Position numbers and translations under genes: made by a program. The notes under the pieces were generated by a model. It searched no databases. It saw only the letters and a list, made by a program, of their open reading frames with translations, and had not been told where the DNA came from. Below, piece by piece: positions 1 through 8,904 of a stretch of 20,827 nt of DNA. Each line of letters opens with the position of its first letter. Positions within the stretch are counted from its first letter, which is position 1. Origin of the DNA: Russula earlei (Eukaryota; Basidiomycota; Agaricomycetes; Russulales; Russulaceae). Location of the stretch: contig JAGFNK010000822.1 in assembly GCA_025769875.1 (NCBI GenBank), positions 1 to 20,827 on the forward strand, given 5' to 3'.

Positions 1-232
1 CTCACGCGTGAGTCATTCTTTCTAGTATCAGTAAGCAATCAGTAAGCAATCAGTAAGCAGCTCAGTAAGCAATCAGTAAGCAATCAGTAAGCAGCTCAGT
101 AAGCAATCAGTAAGCAATCAGTAAGCAGATCAGTAAGCAATCACTAAGCCAGATTGATAAGCGAACACATGAGTAATCACAGACAAGTCAGCGGAAACAG
201 ATGACAGTTCGAGAATCAAGAGAATCTTAACA
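1..232 (+). mobile_element. LTR family A, 3' part only (cut by window edge)
   Basis: This is the 3' portion of the LTR seen complete at 8533-9080. Both share the palindromic ACGCGTGAGTCATTCTTTC start of this segment, the CAGTAAGCAATCACTAAGCCAGA stretch and a TAACA terminus. The LTR ends at 232, and the next five bases (233-237, GTAGA) are the expected site duplication. It sits inside a minus-strand copy of LTR family B, whose uninterrupted copies contain the same target. The left part of the LTR and any internal retrotransposon sequence lie outside the window, so solo or full-length status cannot be decided. This copy differs from the complete one by an expanded tandem array. Confidence 0.8.
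29..141. repeat. Higher-order tandem array in LTR A (34-bp unit, three copies)
   Basis: The unit is two 11-mers CAGTAAGCAAT followed by one 12-mer CAGTAAGCAGCT (CAGTAAGCAGAT in the last copy). It is repeated three times at 29-62, 63-96 and 97-130, with one more 11-mer at 131-141. The related complete LTR at 8533-9080 has only a loose, non-expanded version around 8935-8990, so the array grew in this copy or its lineage. Confidence 0.93.
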
Positions 233-1089
233 GTAGAGGTGTCCACAATACGCGCGCATTGTTGCGCGAGCGATTCTCAGCACAATCAACATACAGCAAG
301 CCCCACTTAAAGGCAACCCTTCTAGCAACAAAAGACAGTATTAGGGCCTTCCTAAGGACCCTTTGGAACGACCCTAGGAGCTCTACTATAGGCACTAACC
401 TAGTAGCGAAGGCCCTACAACGCGTTATCAGACCAACTCTAATAACTATAGAACGGACCATAAGGCAATACTAAGGACCTTAATAGAAGTATTAGGGTCG
501 ACTCTAGGGACCCTAATAGAACTATATAAGGGCCTTATAAGATAACACTATTCCCTAACCCAAACTACAAGTCCTCAAATGACCAGCCCTAAACTAACTA
601 ACAGGAAATGAATCAGGTGCTTGCACGTGCACTAAAATAGTAAACACGTGGACAAGGGGAACTCTTACTCATCAAGAGAAGCCTTCTTACTCAGCAGCTT
701 ACTGAGCATGACTGAGCATGCTCAGTAAGTGTACTCCGACTTCTTGCTCATCACTCTATTGTGCTTGATAAACAAGGTTATGACTTGTTCCCTATTTAGC
801 AGTTCTCTTGTAGTATATAAGCGCTCAATAAAGTAGCAGACAGTCCTCAGACTGTCCATTAGTTTACGGCACTCTCCATCCCTGGGATACTCCTCTAAAG
901 GACTGTCCCTTGTGACTATCCTGGCTTCTTCCCTGTGTACCTGTTCAACCTTCCCAGTAACCATACCTCTTTGGTATTGTTACTGCTCTGGACCCTACTT
1001 CTCGCCCATGCCATCTTGGACGTCTATCAACTCGTCTTCGAACTGACCCCTCGCTCTTGAACTGGATAGTTCAACAGTGAGTCTTGACA
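233..1089 (-). mobile_element. LTR family B, minus strand, interrupted by LTR A
   Basis: The segment is the reverse complement of the LTR found at 2305-4085 and 8247-9762. Its 5' terminus, read on the minus strand, is TGTCAAGACTCACTG, ending at 1089. Its 3' part is broken at 233 by LTR A, and the remainder lies left of the window. The minus strand carries a TATA-like TATATAC around 820. It was inserted into the Plavaka pseudogene: 1090 onward is transposase sequence, and 1090-1094 (GGTGT) would be its site duplication. Confidence 0.85.
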
Positions 1090-2304
1090 GGTGTCATCTG
1101 CTGGATCTCTCCCATCCTTGCACCATATGTGGGCAATCATCCAGAGCAATGCCTGGTTGCATGCTGCAAGGAGAATCAATGCCCGATCTGTACCATGCCT
1201 GCCAAGTCCCAAGGTGATGGATTTCTATTCCCATTATGGGCCCTGTTGCACATGGAACAGGTCTTACATCTTGAGGCTAATGGCCATCACCCTCCTGAGT
1301 TCTCAGAATGGGGCTTGTGCAAGGTCTTCTCACCATTTTGGGCTGGCATGCCCCATACAGACATCTTTATGTGCATTTCCCCTGATATCCTCCATCAACT
1401 CTTTTTAGGTGTATTTTGTCCCCTTTTGGAATGGTGCACTCAGTTATGTGCTAAACATTTGGATGAATGCTTTGAAGCTCTGCTGGTGTACTCAGGACTC
1501 AAACACTTCAAGCACAGTGTTTCTAATGTGTCAAAATGGACTGGGGTGTGAGTATCACAACATGTCATGAGTCTATTGGGGTGTTATTTCTGGTGGCATG
1601 GATCCCCAGGTGGTACTTGTAGCCCAAGCATTGTTGGACTTCACATATGCAGGATACTGAGGGCATATGACAAAAACTCTTCTGTGCATAGAACAGGCCT
1701 TGGAGGTGTTCCATTCACACAACATGTATTGATTGACCTTGGAGTGTGCGAGCACTTCAATATTCCGAAGTCCACTCAATGCAGCATTATGTGGCTGGAA
1801 TTAAGTGTTTGGGCTCAGCTGACGGTTTCAACATGGAAAGCTCAGAACACCTTCACATAGATTATGCCAAGTGTGCCTTTAAGGCCTCCAATCATTGTGA
1901 TTACATTATGCAAATGGCTTGGTGGATTCAATGCCAGGAAGCTATGTTTATCAATAACAATTATTAGCATGGTCCCTTAAAACATCTTCCCCAGAGTCAG
2001 AATCTACAAATATGATGGCATGTTTCATTACATATTTGATTGCCAAGAAACAACCCCACTACATCTCAGTTTGGACTCTGGCAATGGAATACAACACCCC
2101 AGACTTTGTCAACACATTGCAGGATTTCCTACAGAAGATTGATATACCTGGTCAATTCACCATGCCAAATGTCTATGACCAGTTCAATATCTACAAACTG
2201 ATTTATATCAACTGGTCAGCAACAATGGATTCGGACATAGAATCATACCGTGTCAATGCATTTCCCAAGTGCCCTAACAGTGGCCATGGACAACATTTGG
2301 GATC
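1090..2304 (+). pseudogene. Plavaka-type transposase, central part, decayed
   Basis: Translation in several plus frames gives a chain of motifs in the order expected for Plavaka, a CACTA-related DNA transposon family of basidiomycetes. First comes CPICTMPAKSQGD (near 1171-1209), then PFWAGMPHTDIFMCISPDI and LHQL (about 1333-1400), a WTG-EYHNM stretch (about 1537-1565), DLGVCEHFNIPK (1738-1770), HYVAGIKCLGSADGFNMES and HLHIDYAKCAFKASNHCDY (1784-1910), and VYDQFNIYKL (about 2171-2200). At least four frame changes and internal stops (for example at 1549 and 1965) show it is dead. No start is present: the N-terminal part was separated by the LTR ending at 1089. The reading frame continues at 4086 once the 2305-4085 LTR is removed. 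Family assignment is from motif recall, not from a search. CpG is scarce, fitting an old methylated repeat. Confidence 0.82.
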
Positions 2305-2523
2305 TGTCAAGACTCACTGTTGAACAATCCAGTTCAAGAGCGAGGGGTTAGTTCAGAGACGAGTCAATAGATGTCTAGAAGCAGAGTCCAGAGGAGTAAC
2401 AAATACCAGAGAGGTATCGTTACTGTGAGAGTCGAGCAGTCATGCAGAGAGGAGGCCAGAATAGTCACAAGGGGATGGTCCTTTAAAGGAGTATCCCAGG
2501 GATGGAGAGTGCTGTAAACAAAT

Positions 2524-2568
2524 GGACAGTCTGAGGACTGTCCACTACTTTATTGAGCGCTTATATAC
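2524..2568 (+). promoter_or_regulatory. LTR B core promoter: dyad plus TATA-like box
   Basis: GGACAGTC (2524-2531), loop TGAG and GACTGTCC (2536-2543) form a perfect 8-bp dyad. About 18 bp later comes a TATA-like CTTATATAC. The same pairing of dyad and TATA occurs in the nested LTR at 2933-2976 and, with substitutions, at 8481-8524. Promoter function is inferred from position and conservation. Confidence 0.5.
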
Positions 2569-2646
2569 TACAAGAGAACTGCTGAATAGGGACAAGTCAT
2601 AACCTTGTTATCAAGCACAATAGAGTGATGAGTAAGAAGTCGGAGT

Positions 2647-3475
2647 TGTCAAGACACGTACTGCTGATCACTAAGGACTCAGGAGCAGGTGGGCAAGGGT
2701 CGGAACAGACGGTATGTGGCGTAAATAGCATTGAACAGGAGGACAAGCCAAATGACTAGAAGATACCAGATGGGGACTGGTATGTGTTGCAAGAGGCAGA
2801 GGTGAAGAGTAGAGGCCAGTGCAGCGAGGGGCTTTAAACAAGGCAGTCGTTGAAGAGTACCTTGAGGACGAGGGAGGACTTTAGACTGAGCAGTCGCAGG
2901 GGAGTACCCAGGAAGATGAGAGTATCACAAATGGACAGTCTGACGACTGCCATGCTTCATTGGGGCTTATATACAGTGTACAGGGTCGATTACAAAGAAC
3001 TGGGACTATTCTAGACTCTTTGGTACCATCCAATAGGACTACAGAGGCATAAACTTGCTTGTGTCAAGTTTCAGGCTTACTGAGGCACATTACTGATCAT
3101 TGTGGAGCGATGACATCATTATGATGTCACTGTGGAGTGCTTAGTGAGCCTATGAGGTCACTGTGGAGTTGCTCAGTCAGCCATGATGTCATTGGAGTCT
3201 TGATGACGTCAGATGATTTATGCAACAGTTTCTAAGAGTTTGTGCCGCTGTTTCGGGTCCATGATGGCTGGGTGGCCATGTGGCTGCCACGCGATGATTA
3301 CCTGATTAGGAAACGGGTGCCTGGTCGTGTTATAGTGCCTTTGCAATAGCAATATCTTGTACCACAGGAGGGATAGCCCAGAAAATGGAAGGGAGTTGGC
3401 AATGCAAAGTGAGAGAGGTCTCTCTTGAGTGAAATAGGACAATCCACGACCAGGACTTGGCCTTGGTTCATAACA
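2647..3475 (+). mobile_element. Solo LTR, family B', nested, GGAGT duplication
   Basis: It begins TGTCAAGACACG and ends GGTTCATAACA, close to but distinct from the family B termini. It is flanked by identical GGAGT at 2642-2646 and 3476-3480. Removing it restores the family B sequence seen at 9147-9175. No coding domain is present, so it is a solo LTR of 829 bp. A TATA-like GCTTATATACAG lies at about 2965-2976, with a dyad upstream (2933-2950). It must be younger than the LTR it sits in. Confidence 0.9.
3096..3212 (+). repeat. Tandem repeats with bZIP-like sites in LTR B'
   Basis: Three degenerate units of roughly 30-40 bp share ATGATGTCACTGTGGAGT or close variants (around 3121, 3151 and 3182). 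A near-perfect dyad, TGACATCAT then ATGATGTCA, starts the array at about 3110. A perfect TGACGTCA lies near 3204. TGACGTCA is the classical CRE/ATF-type bZIP site; use of it here is inferred. Confidence 0.6.
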
Positions 3476-4085
3476 GGAGTGTGCTTACTGAGCATGCTCA
3501 GTCATGCTCAGTAAGCTGCTGAGTAAGAAGGCTTCTCCTGATGAGTAAGAGCTTTTCATTGTCCCACATGTTTACTGTTCTAGTGCATGTGTGAGCACCC
3601 GATTCATTTTCTGTTAGTTAGTTTAGGGCTGGTCATTTGAGGACTTGTAGTTTGGTTAGGGAATAGTGTATCTTATAAGGCCCTTATATAGTTCTATTAG
3701 GGTCCTTAGAGTCAACCCTAATACTTCTATTAAGGTCCTTAGTATTGCCTTATAGTTTGTTCTATAGTTATTAGAGTTGGTCTAATAACGCATTGTAGGG
3801 TCTTTGATACTAGGTTAGTACCTATTGTAGAGCACCTAGAGTCGTCCTAAAGGGTTCTTAGGGAGGCTATAATACTGTCCTTCATTGCTAAAAGGGTTGC
3901 CATTAAGTGGGGCTTGCTGTATGTCGATTGTGCCGAGAATCACTCACGCAACAATGCGTGCACAATATTGTGGACACCTCTACTCACCCCTTTTGCTCGT
4001 ATGAACAGGGTGACACCATAGAGCTGGGTTTCCTCCTATAAGGAAGGGTCCTTCAAGGGCCCTCTCCGGAGAATGGTTCATGACA

Positions 4086-4515
4086 GGATCGAAATTTGAT
4101 ACAATTCTTGTCACTGAAAGTGGAAATAGGCCTCAGACATCTAAGGGGTTTCAAGGTACATCTCATATTTGCAACAGAATCATGATCATTTATTGTAAAT
4201 GAAGGGCTTTGCTTGGCACAGGTTCAGGTTATTTCAAACTCCCCAAGCACCTAGGGGCTTTCCCTCATCCATTGGCTTACATTCATTGGTTTTGTCCATG
4301 CACCAATGTGGATCCCACAACACATATGCATCAAGTCGTCCTGTCAACTCGAAACCACATGCCATATTTGGAAGTCATCAGCATGAAATGAATATGGTGA
4401 AGTTGCGTCTTAATCCCACAATTTAGCTCAAACCAAGTTCCCTCATGGTGGACAAGAGAAGGTCACCATATACAAGCCATCCCAAAGTATTATCTTGGGA
4501 GGCACCTAGATTGAA
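4086..4515 (+). pseudogene. Plavaka-type transposase, C-terminal part, decayed
   Basis: The coding sequence of 1090-2304 resumes immediately after the solo LTR. Codons from the duplicated GGATC onward read SKFDTILVTESGN. Farther on, about 4206-4390 gives YFKLPKHLGAFPHPLAYIHW, then HQVVLSTRNHMPYLEVISM, and finally a SCVLIPQF-like segment near 4400-4425. This order (R-x-IFxLP, PHPLAYIEWF, xxSTRNHxxxxxxI, SCHLIPKF) is the usual end of Plavaka proteins. Stops at about 4198 and 4389 and at least one frame change break it. Recognition is from remembered family patterns. Confidence 0.8.
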
Positions 4516-4974
4516 ATATGTTTCAGATGTATGAGGAGAATGATGGATGAGTAGCCCATGAGTTCATAGAAATGTGGATATGGCTAGTTACATTGCATGC
4601 TTCAAGTTCCCTCAGACCAGCAGTGTTCATGTGTTCATTGATCAGTAAGATCCATAGTGTCATATAAAAACCAACTGTCTCCATAGAGCAATGTAGCAAA
4701 CCAAGTGTCTCCATAGAGCAATGTAACAAAATGATTGACTCCATAGAGCAATGTAATAAACCAATTATCTACATAGTCAACCATATTTTTGGTCATCCTA
4801 CATAGTGATATGTAGACTCAGTTGTATCTACTGTACCTACATAAGTATTGTTACAGCATCATGGCCATTGGAGCATTAGCTCAGGGTTCAGTGGGGCCAA
4901 GTCCCTGTGACTTGGTTCAAGGGTTCAATGGGGCCAGCTCAAAGAGACCAGATCAAGGGTTTAGCATCTCAAGG
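4516..4974. other. Plavaka 3' subterminal non-coding region
   Basis: This has no credible gene. It contains the 30-bp tandem repeats at 4650-4805. Near 4888-4940 the motif GTTCA(A/G)TGGGGCCA occurs twice, 39 bp apart. It probably belongs to the 3' end of the Plavaka element, but I could not identify the terminal inverted repeat before the next insertion at 4975. Confidence 0.4.
4650..4805. repeat. 30-bp subterminal tandem repeats
   Basis: CCATAGAGCAATGTA starts at 4681, 4711 and 4741, an exact 30-bp period. Degenerate units extend the phase on both sides: TCCATAG at 4650 and CTACATAG near 4769 and 4798. Short subterminal repeats near the ends are known in CACTA-type elements as transposase binding sites. 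That role here is inferred from position just after the transposase C-terminus. Confidence 0.75.
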
Positions 4975-5323
4975 TTATTGCCGTTTTCAGCACACTTGGC
5001 GGAGCTTGAATTCCACCCAAATCAGCGCAGAAACCCCCTCAAACATGCGGGGCGAATATCTCCCTCAAAACACCTTCAATTCACATAAAACTTATTGTCC
5101 CTGAATTGCCTGAATGAGGGCTAGGCAGCCCCATTGTTTCATGAGATTTGAGTGAGAATTGGTGGAGCTGGACTCAAGCCACCTCCACATGTGTATTAGA
5201 TGAATTACAACTCAAAATCATGGTCTATATCTATATTTTTCCCTCATGTTGTACCCATGGGCTGTCTTGAGGCAGCCCCATAGTGTTTTTGACTCAAGTG
5301 TTGTGGTGTGCAACATTATTTCC
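4975..5323 (+). repeat. Left inverted arm
   Basis: This matches the reverse complement of 7886-8237 with scattered substitutions and small indels. It contains two near-hairpins built on GGGCT...CAGCCCC: around 5119-5134 and around 5260-5281 (CATGGGCTG...CAGCCCCATAG). Confidence 0.9.
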
Positions 5324-6590
5324 AGTGCGATTGGAGTCGCAGCCAGCCACTCATCACCCCTCTCGCCTCTCGATTCTGACCATCCTTCTTGTTTTTCACA
5401 GACAGAGAGGAGTGGGGTTGCAAAGAGGGGTCCTATTCTGAACTCTTTCTACTACAGAGTAGCTAGGGTGTTTTTATATACAGGAGTCGTCTCCATTGCA
5501 GGTGGTGGCAGCAGGCGTGGACAAGGAGCGAAGGCGTAGGCAGTGAGCGTGAGTTCGTAGATAGAGACGTAGGTGGCGAGGACTCGAGAAAGAGGATGCG
5601 TGGGGTGGCTTGCGTGGGGGTGGGATCTGTCGTCTTGCGGCGGCAGTGGCGGGGTCGTCTCCACTGCAGGTGTTGGCAGCAGACGTGGGCGAGAGCGCGC
5701 AAATGGATGGGGAGGCGATGTGGGAGGCGGCATGCGGTGTGCTGTTGGCATCGGTGACTGCTTCTCCTGCGGCGGCGGCGGTGGCATGGTGGCGGCTTCT
5801 GCTGCTGTTGTGGCGTGTTGTGGCTAAGTTCATGGCCAAGGCCTTCTTGGTCTTCTGGGGTGGTGCTGGTGGCGAGGGGTTGCGACAGTGCAGCGGTGCT
5901 GGTGTCGCGCAAAACTACTAAAGCAGCGGCTGTGACTGAGAAGACTGAGGCTTAGACTGAGAAGGTGGCGGCGGACTGAGCTGGTGCGACGGTGGAGGCG
6001 GACGGGGCGGAGGCAACGACTGACGGCAACGCAGGGGCAATGGCGGCTGTGGCTGACAAGGGCGTGGTGGCGGTGGCTTTGTGAGACGGTGGTGGAGGCG
6101 GCGGCGTGTGGCGCTAAGACGTCGGTGGCTGAGGCTGAGGCTACGGCGGCGGCTGACAAGACTAAGGTGGCTGGCAAGGCTAAGAGCGCGGTGGCGGTGG
6201 TTGACTGATCTGAAGCTGGGGTGATGGAGACGGCTGGCAAAACTAGGGGCGCGGTGGCAGCGGCTGAGACTGAGAAGGCTGAGGCTGAGGGCAGGGTGGA
6301 GACGGCGGCGGCTGGCGATGCTGGTGCTATGATGGACTGGGCTGAACTGACGAGTATGGGCGAGGCTAAGACGGAGACTGATGCGAAGTTGGTGGCTGGC
6401 ACGACTGAGGCTATAGCTACTGTGGCAACGGACAAGGCGACGGACGAGACAGTGCATAAAGAGTCGTGTGGCTTATTCATCAACCGTCCACCTGTCCACT
6501 CCTACTCCAGGGACGATGACAGGGCGTTCTTCCCTTCCCAGAGCTGCTCACCATACCTTGCTCTACCCTTCCATTTCAACCCTCTAAACC
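5324..6590. other. GC-rich low-complexity interior of the inverted-arm element
   Basis: The stretch holds many overlapping open frames on both strands that encode only Ala/Thr/Glu/Lys or Pro/Ser/His-rich peptides. They are driven by GGCTGAGGCTGA-like and GGCGGCGG-like runs, so I do not call genes here. A 35-bp direct repeat with three mismatches occurs at 5486-5520 and 5654-5688 (starting GTCGTCTCCA). A minus-strand TATA-like motif, CTCCTGTATATAAAAAC, lies at about 5469-5485. Confidence 0.6.
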
Positions 6591-6593
6591 CTC

Positions 6594-7580
6594 ATGGGCT
6601 TGAAGCAACGTGCTTCAAAACACCGGCCTGCACCGACACATACTACTGGCCAAAGGAAGGCTGCCCGAAAAAAAACTGGTGGAAATGAAAGTGACAGCTC
6701 AGGCACTCCCACTTGACCGAAGCAATCACAACCACGAGCTCAGGCTTCCAAGACATCCCTTCCTGCTATTGATGAGGATGGGGAGGAAGAGTCCTATGCC
6801 TATGTAAATGCAGAAGCCTGGGAACTCACTACAGCACAAATGCACGGACCACAAGACATGCAAAATTGTTGCAAAGGCGCACAGCCTCGATGTCGACTCA
6901 CCCACACAGCTATATGGCTGGCCACGAATCGCATACAAGAGTACATATGTGCGTATTCCTTTCGTGCCATCTCCTCTTCATCCTCACATCATCATCATCA
7001 TCGCCGCCAGCACGCCACCCTCGCCCCCATCAACCACCGCACGCCCTCACCCTCAACGCCCCTGCCTTCACCATGCACTGACGAGTCCCAATGCACAGCC
7101 GAAGAGCCCCGTACCACGCCGCCGTCTTCGTTGCCATCGGATGGTGTTGCTACTGTACATTTTGGTATGCTTTTCTCCCCTTTTTTACTAGACTCTCATT
7201 TTGTTAGTCAGAGATCTGCACACCGCCTATGCGTCCATTTCCCAGCCTGCCACCGTCTTCCCTCTCCCTTTCTACTTCCACGCCCCCTCGCTCCTCTCCC
7301 TCGCATCTGCCATCCAAGTTCTCCAATCGTCCCACCCGCAATCGCGTTCGGCAGCGCCATCAGCGCCCAAGCAACCACCCACCAGCACTCTCCCTATCCC
7401 CCCTCCAGCCTCTCCTTTGCATTGTCTCCCCCTCCTCGCGTCGTGACTCGACCACACCCCTTGTCACCACACCTGGCCTCGGCCATCCTTCACAAATTGC
7501 CACACGCCACTACCACAGCCGCTGGAGACCACGACTCGATACCTTGCGTCGTCCAGCTTCGGTCCCCTTCTCACGTCTAG
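6594..7580 (+). pseudogene. Possible broken coding sequence inside the inverted-arm element (unrecognised)
   Basis: From ATG at 6594 the frame runs 40 codons to a TGA at 6714, and the same frame then stays open to 7580. The first part is basic and hydrophilic (MGLKQRASKHRPAP..., then KAARKKTGGNESDSSG). After the stop it continues with an acidic patch, AIDEDGEEESYAY, and a NAEAWEL stretch. This looks more like a real protein N-terminus than the surrounding low-complexity translation. The TGA could be a decayed CGA codon. Downstream of about 6960 the translation turns into Ser/Pro/His runs and is probably not coding. An AATAAA-type motif (TTGAATAAAGTTG) lies at about 7658-7670. I do not recognise the protein, and it could be chance. 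Confidence 0.25.
6986..7003 (+). repeat. ATC/CAT trinucleotide microsatellite
   Basis: An uninterrupted run of five to six ATC units, within pyrimidine-rich low-complexity DNA of the inverted-arm element. Confidence 0.9.
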
Positions 7581-7885
7581 ATTTCCTTTCATATGACTGT
7601 CTTTTGTGCTTTTCCTGTCCCTTAGCCTTAGTTCTAACCTGTATCTGCTACCATGTTGAATAAAGTTGCCCTGTTGTTCCCTTATCATCTGTGTGAACCT
7701 GAGTGCAGTTGAATGAACAAACGCGTTCTCGCGTTCCCGCTAGGTGCTCCTCCTCTTTGGAGCTTCAGTCTTATGAAGTCATTCTGCATTCTTGGACACA
7801 CTTCACCGCCCCATGGGCTCAGGTGTGCACTTCCTGGGGGGGCTCCTTCCCGGCACACGACCGTGCTACTGTCACACGATATGAG

Positions 7886-8237
7886 GGAAACGATGTTGCA
7901 CACCACAACGCTTGAGTCAAAAACACTATGGGGCTGCCTCAAGACAGCCCATGGGTACAACATGAGGGAAAAATAATAGATATAGACCGTGATTTTGAGT
8001 TGTAATTCATCTAATACATATGTGAAGGTGGCTTGAGACCAGCTCCACCAATTCTCACTCAAATCTCATGAAAACAATGGGGCTGCCTAGCCCTCATTCA
8101 GGCGATTCAGGGACAATAAGTTTTATGTGAATTGAAGGTGTTTTGAGGGAGATATTCGCCCCGCACGTTTGAGAGGGTTTTCTGCGCCGATTTGGGTGGA
8201 ATTCAAACTCCGCCAAGTGCGCTGAAAACGGCAATAA
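7886..8237 (-). repeat. Right inverted arm
   Basis: Reverse complement of 4975-5323. Similarity stops at about 7886 (GGAAACGATGTTGCACACC against the left-arm GGTGTGCAACATTATTTCC). The outer end is GCTGAAAACGGCAATAA at 8221-8237. Confidence 0.9.
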
Positions 8238-8734
8238 GTCAGACAATGTCAAGACTCACTGTTGAACTATCCAGTTCAAGAGCGAGGAGTAAGCTCGAAG
8301 ATGAGTCAAAAGACGTCTGAGATGGTGTGGGCAAGAAGTAGAGTCCAAAGCAGTACCAAATACCAAAGAGGTATAGTTACTGGTAGTGTCAAGCAGGTAT
8401 GCAGGGAAGAAGCCAGAATGGTCACAAGGGGATGGTCCTTAAAGGAGTATCCCAGGGATAGAGAGTGCTGTAAACAAATGGACAGTCTGAAGACTGTCTG
8501 CTACTTTATTGAGCGCTTATATACTACAAGTGTGTTAAGATCGGACTGATCTTATTACCGACTCTTTTAGTGAAAGAGTTGCTTGATTTAGTTCAAGCAC
8601 TAGACTTCGAACCCTTTGATATTATCTCAGGAAGAACAGATGTAAGAGAAGAGAGGGGCCTCTTTTACTTAGAGAGTTGTCACTATAAGTTGTTTAGAGA
8701 TTTGACAAGCTGATTGTTTCTTGTTACAAAGTAA

Positions 8735-8753
8735 GTTGAGCATAAGGCTCGAC
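8735..8753 (+). promoter_or_regulatory. R-region hairpin of LTR A
   Basis: GTTGAGC and GCTCGAC pair over 7 bp (one G-U in RNA) around a 5-nt loop, ATAAG. The same arms with a CCTAA loop occur at 17917-17935 in the gypsy LTR, just after its TATA box. Here the TATA box is degenerate (TTACAAAG at about 8724-8731). Confidence 0.6.
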
Positions 8754-8882
8754 TTCTTAGTACCACAGACTATTTATATGATATCTCAACAACTACTGAT
8801 CCGATTCGTATGACACTTGGGATGCACATAGCTGAGAACCAGTAGTATCCAAATACGTAAAGCGTAATTCCAGAATGTCAGA

Positions 8883-8904
8883 AATGACTCACGCGTGAGT
8901 CATT
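8883..8904. promoter_or_regulatory. 22-bp perfect palindrome with two TGACTCA sites
   Basis: The palindrome consists of AATGACTCACG and its reverse complement. It carries TGACTCA on each strand, separated by CGCG. TGACTCA is the binding site of Gcn4/AP-1-type bZIP factors. The other LTR A copy keeps the right half at positions 1-16, where the window starts. Regulation by a bZIP factor is inferred. Confidence 0.6.

Larger units (their letters stand above)
2305..4085 (+). mobile_element. Solo LTR, family B, with GGATC target-site duplication
   Basis: The element begins TGTCAAGACTCACTG and ends GGTTCATGACA, giving TGTCA/TGACA inverted termini. It is flanked by identical GGATC at 2300-2304 and 4086-4090. 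There is no gag or pol inside, so it is a solo LTR of about 950 bp native length, enlarged by a nested LTR at 2647-3475. A TATA-like CTTATATAC lies at 2560-2568, with an 8-bp dyad just upstream (2524-2543). It interrupts the Plavaka coding region exactly in frame: the host codons read HLGS-KFDTILV across the site. Confidence 0.93.
4975..8237. mobile_element. 3.3-kb element with long inverted terminal arms
   Basis: The sequence starts TTATTGCCGTTTTCAGC and ends with its exact reverse complement, and the inverted match extends about 350 bp. The inside is GC-rich, low-complexity DNA with no recognisable transposase. No convincing target-site duplication is visible (left flank ATCTCAAGG, right flank GTCAGACAA). 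A TA duplication is compatible but cannot be distinguished, because the ends read TTA/TAA. It is probably non-autonomous; the superfamily is unresolved. Nine bases after its right end, an LTR of family B begins. Confidence 0.85.

Noticed and set aside
29..141. Regular repeats resembling a CRISPR array
   Set aside because: The units are contiguous 11-12-mers without unique spacers, and the sequence is eukaryotic LTR DNA.
480..560. TTAGGG-like words in LTR B (also 3690-3730 and 9370-9400)
   Set aside because: They are scattered CCTTAG/TTAGGGTC words inside an LTR, not a tandem telomeric array.
2305..4085. The 233-1089 and 2305-4085 repeats as the TIRs of one DNA transposon around the Plavaka fragment
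   Set aside because: The right copy has its own perfect GGATC duplication and TG...CA ends, and a third copy stands alone with GACAA, so these are independent LTR insertions.
5452..6688. Many long open frames on both strands rich in Ala, Pro, Ser, Thr, His or Lys
   Set aside because: They overlap in all frames, arise from GGCTGA- and GGCGGC-like runs, and show no domain or consistent coding signal.
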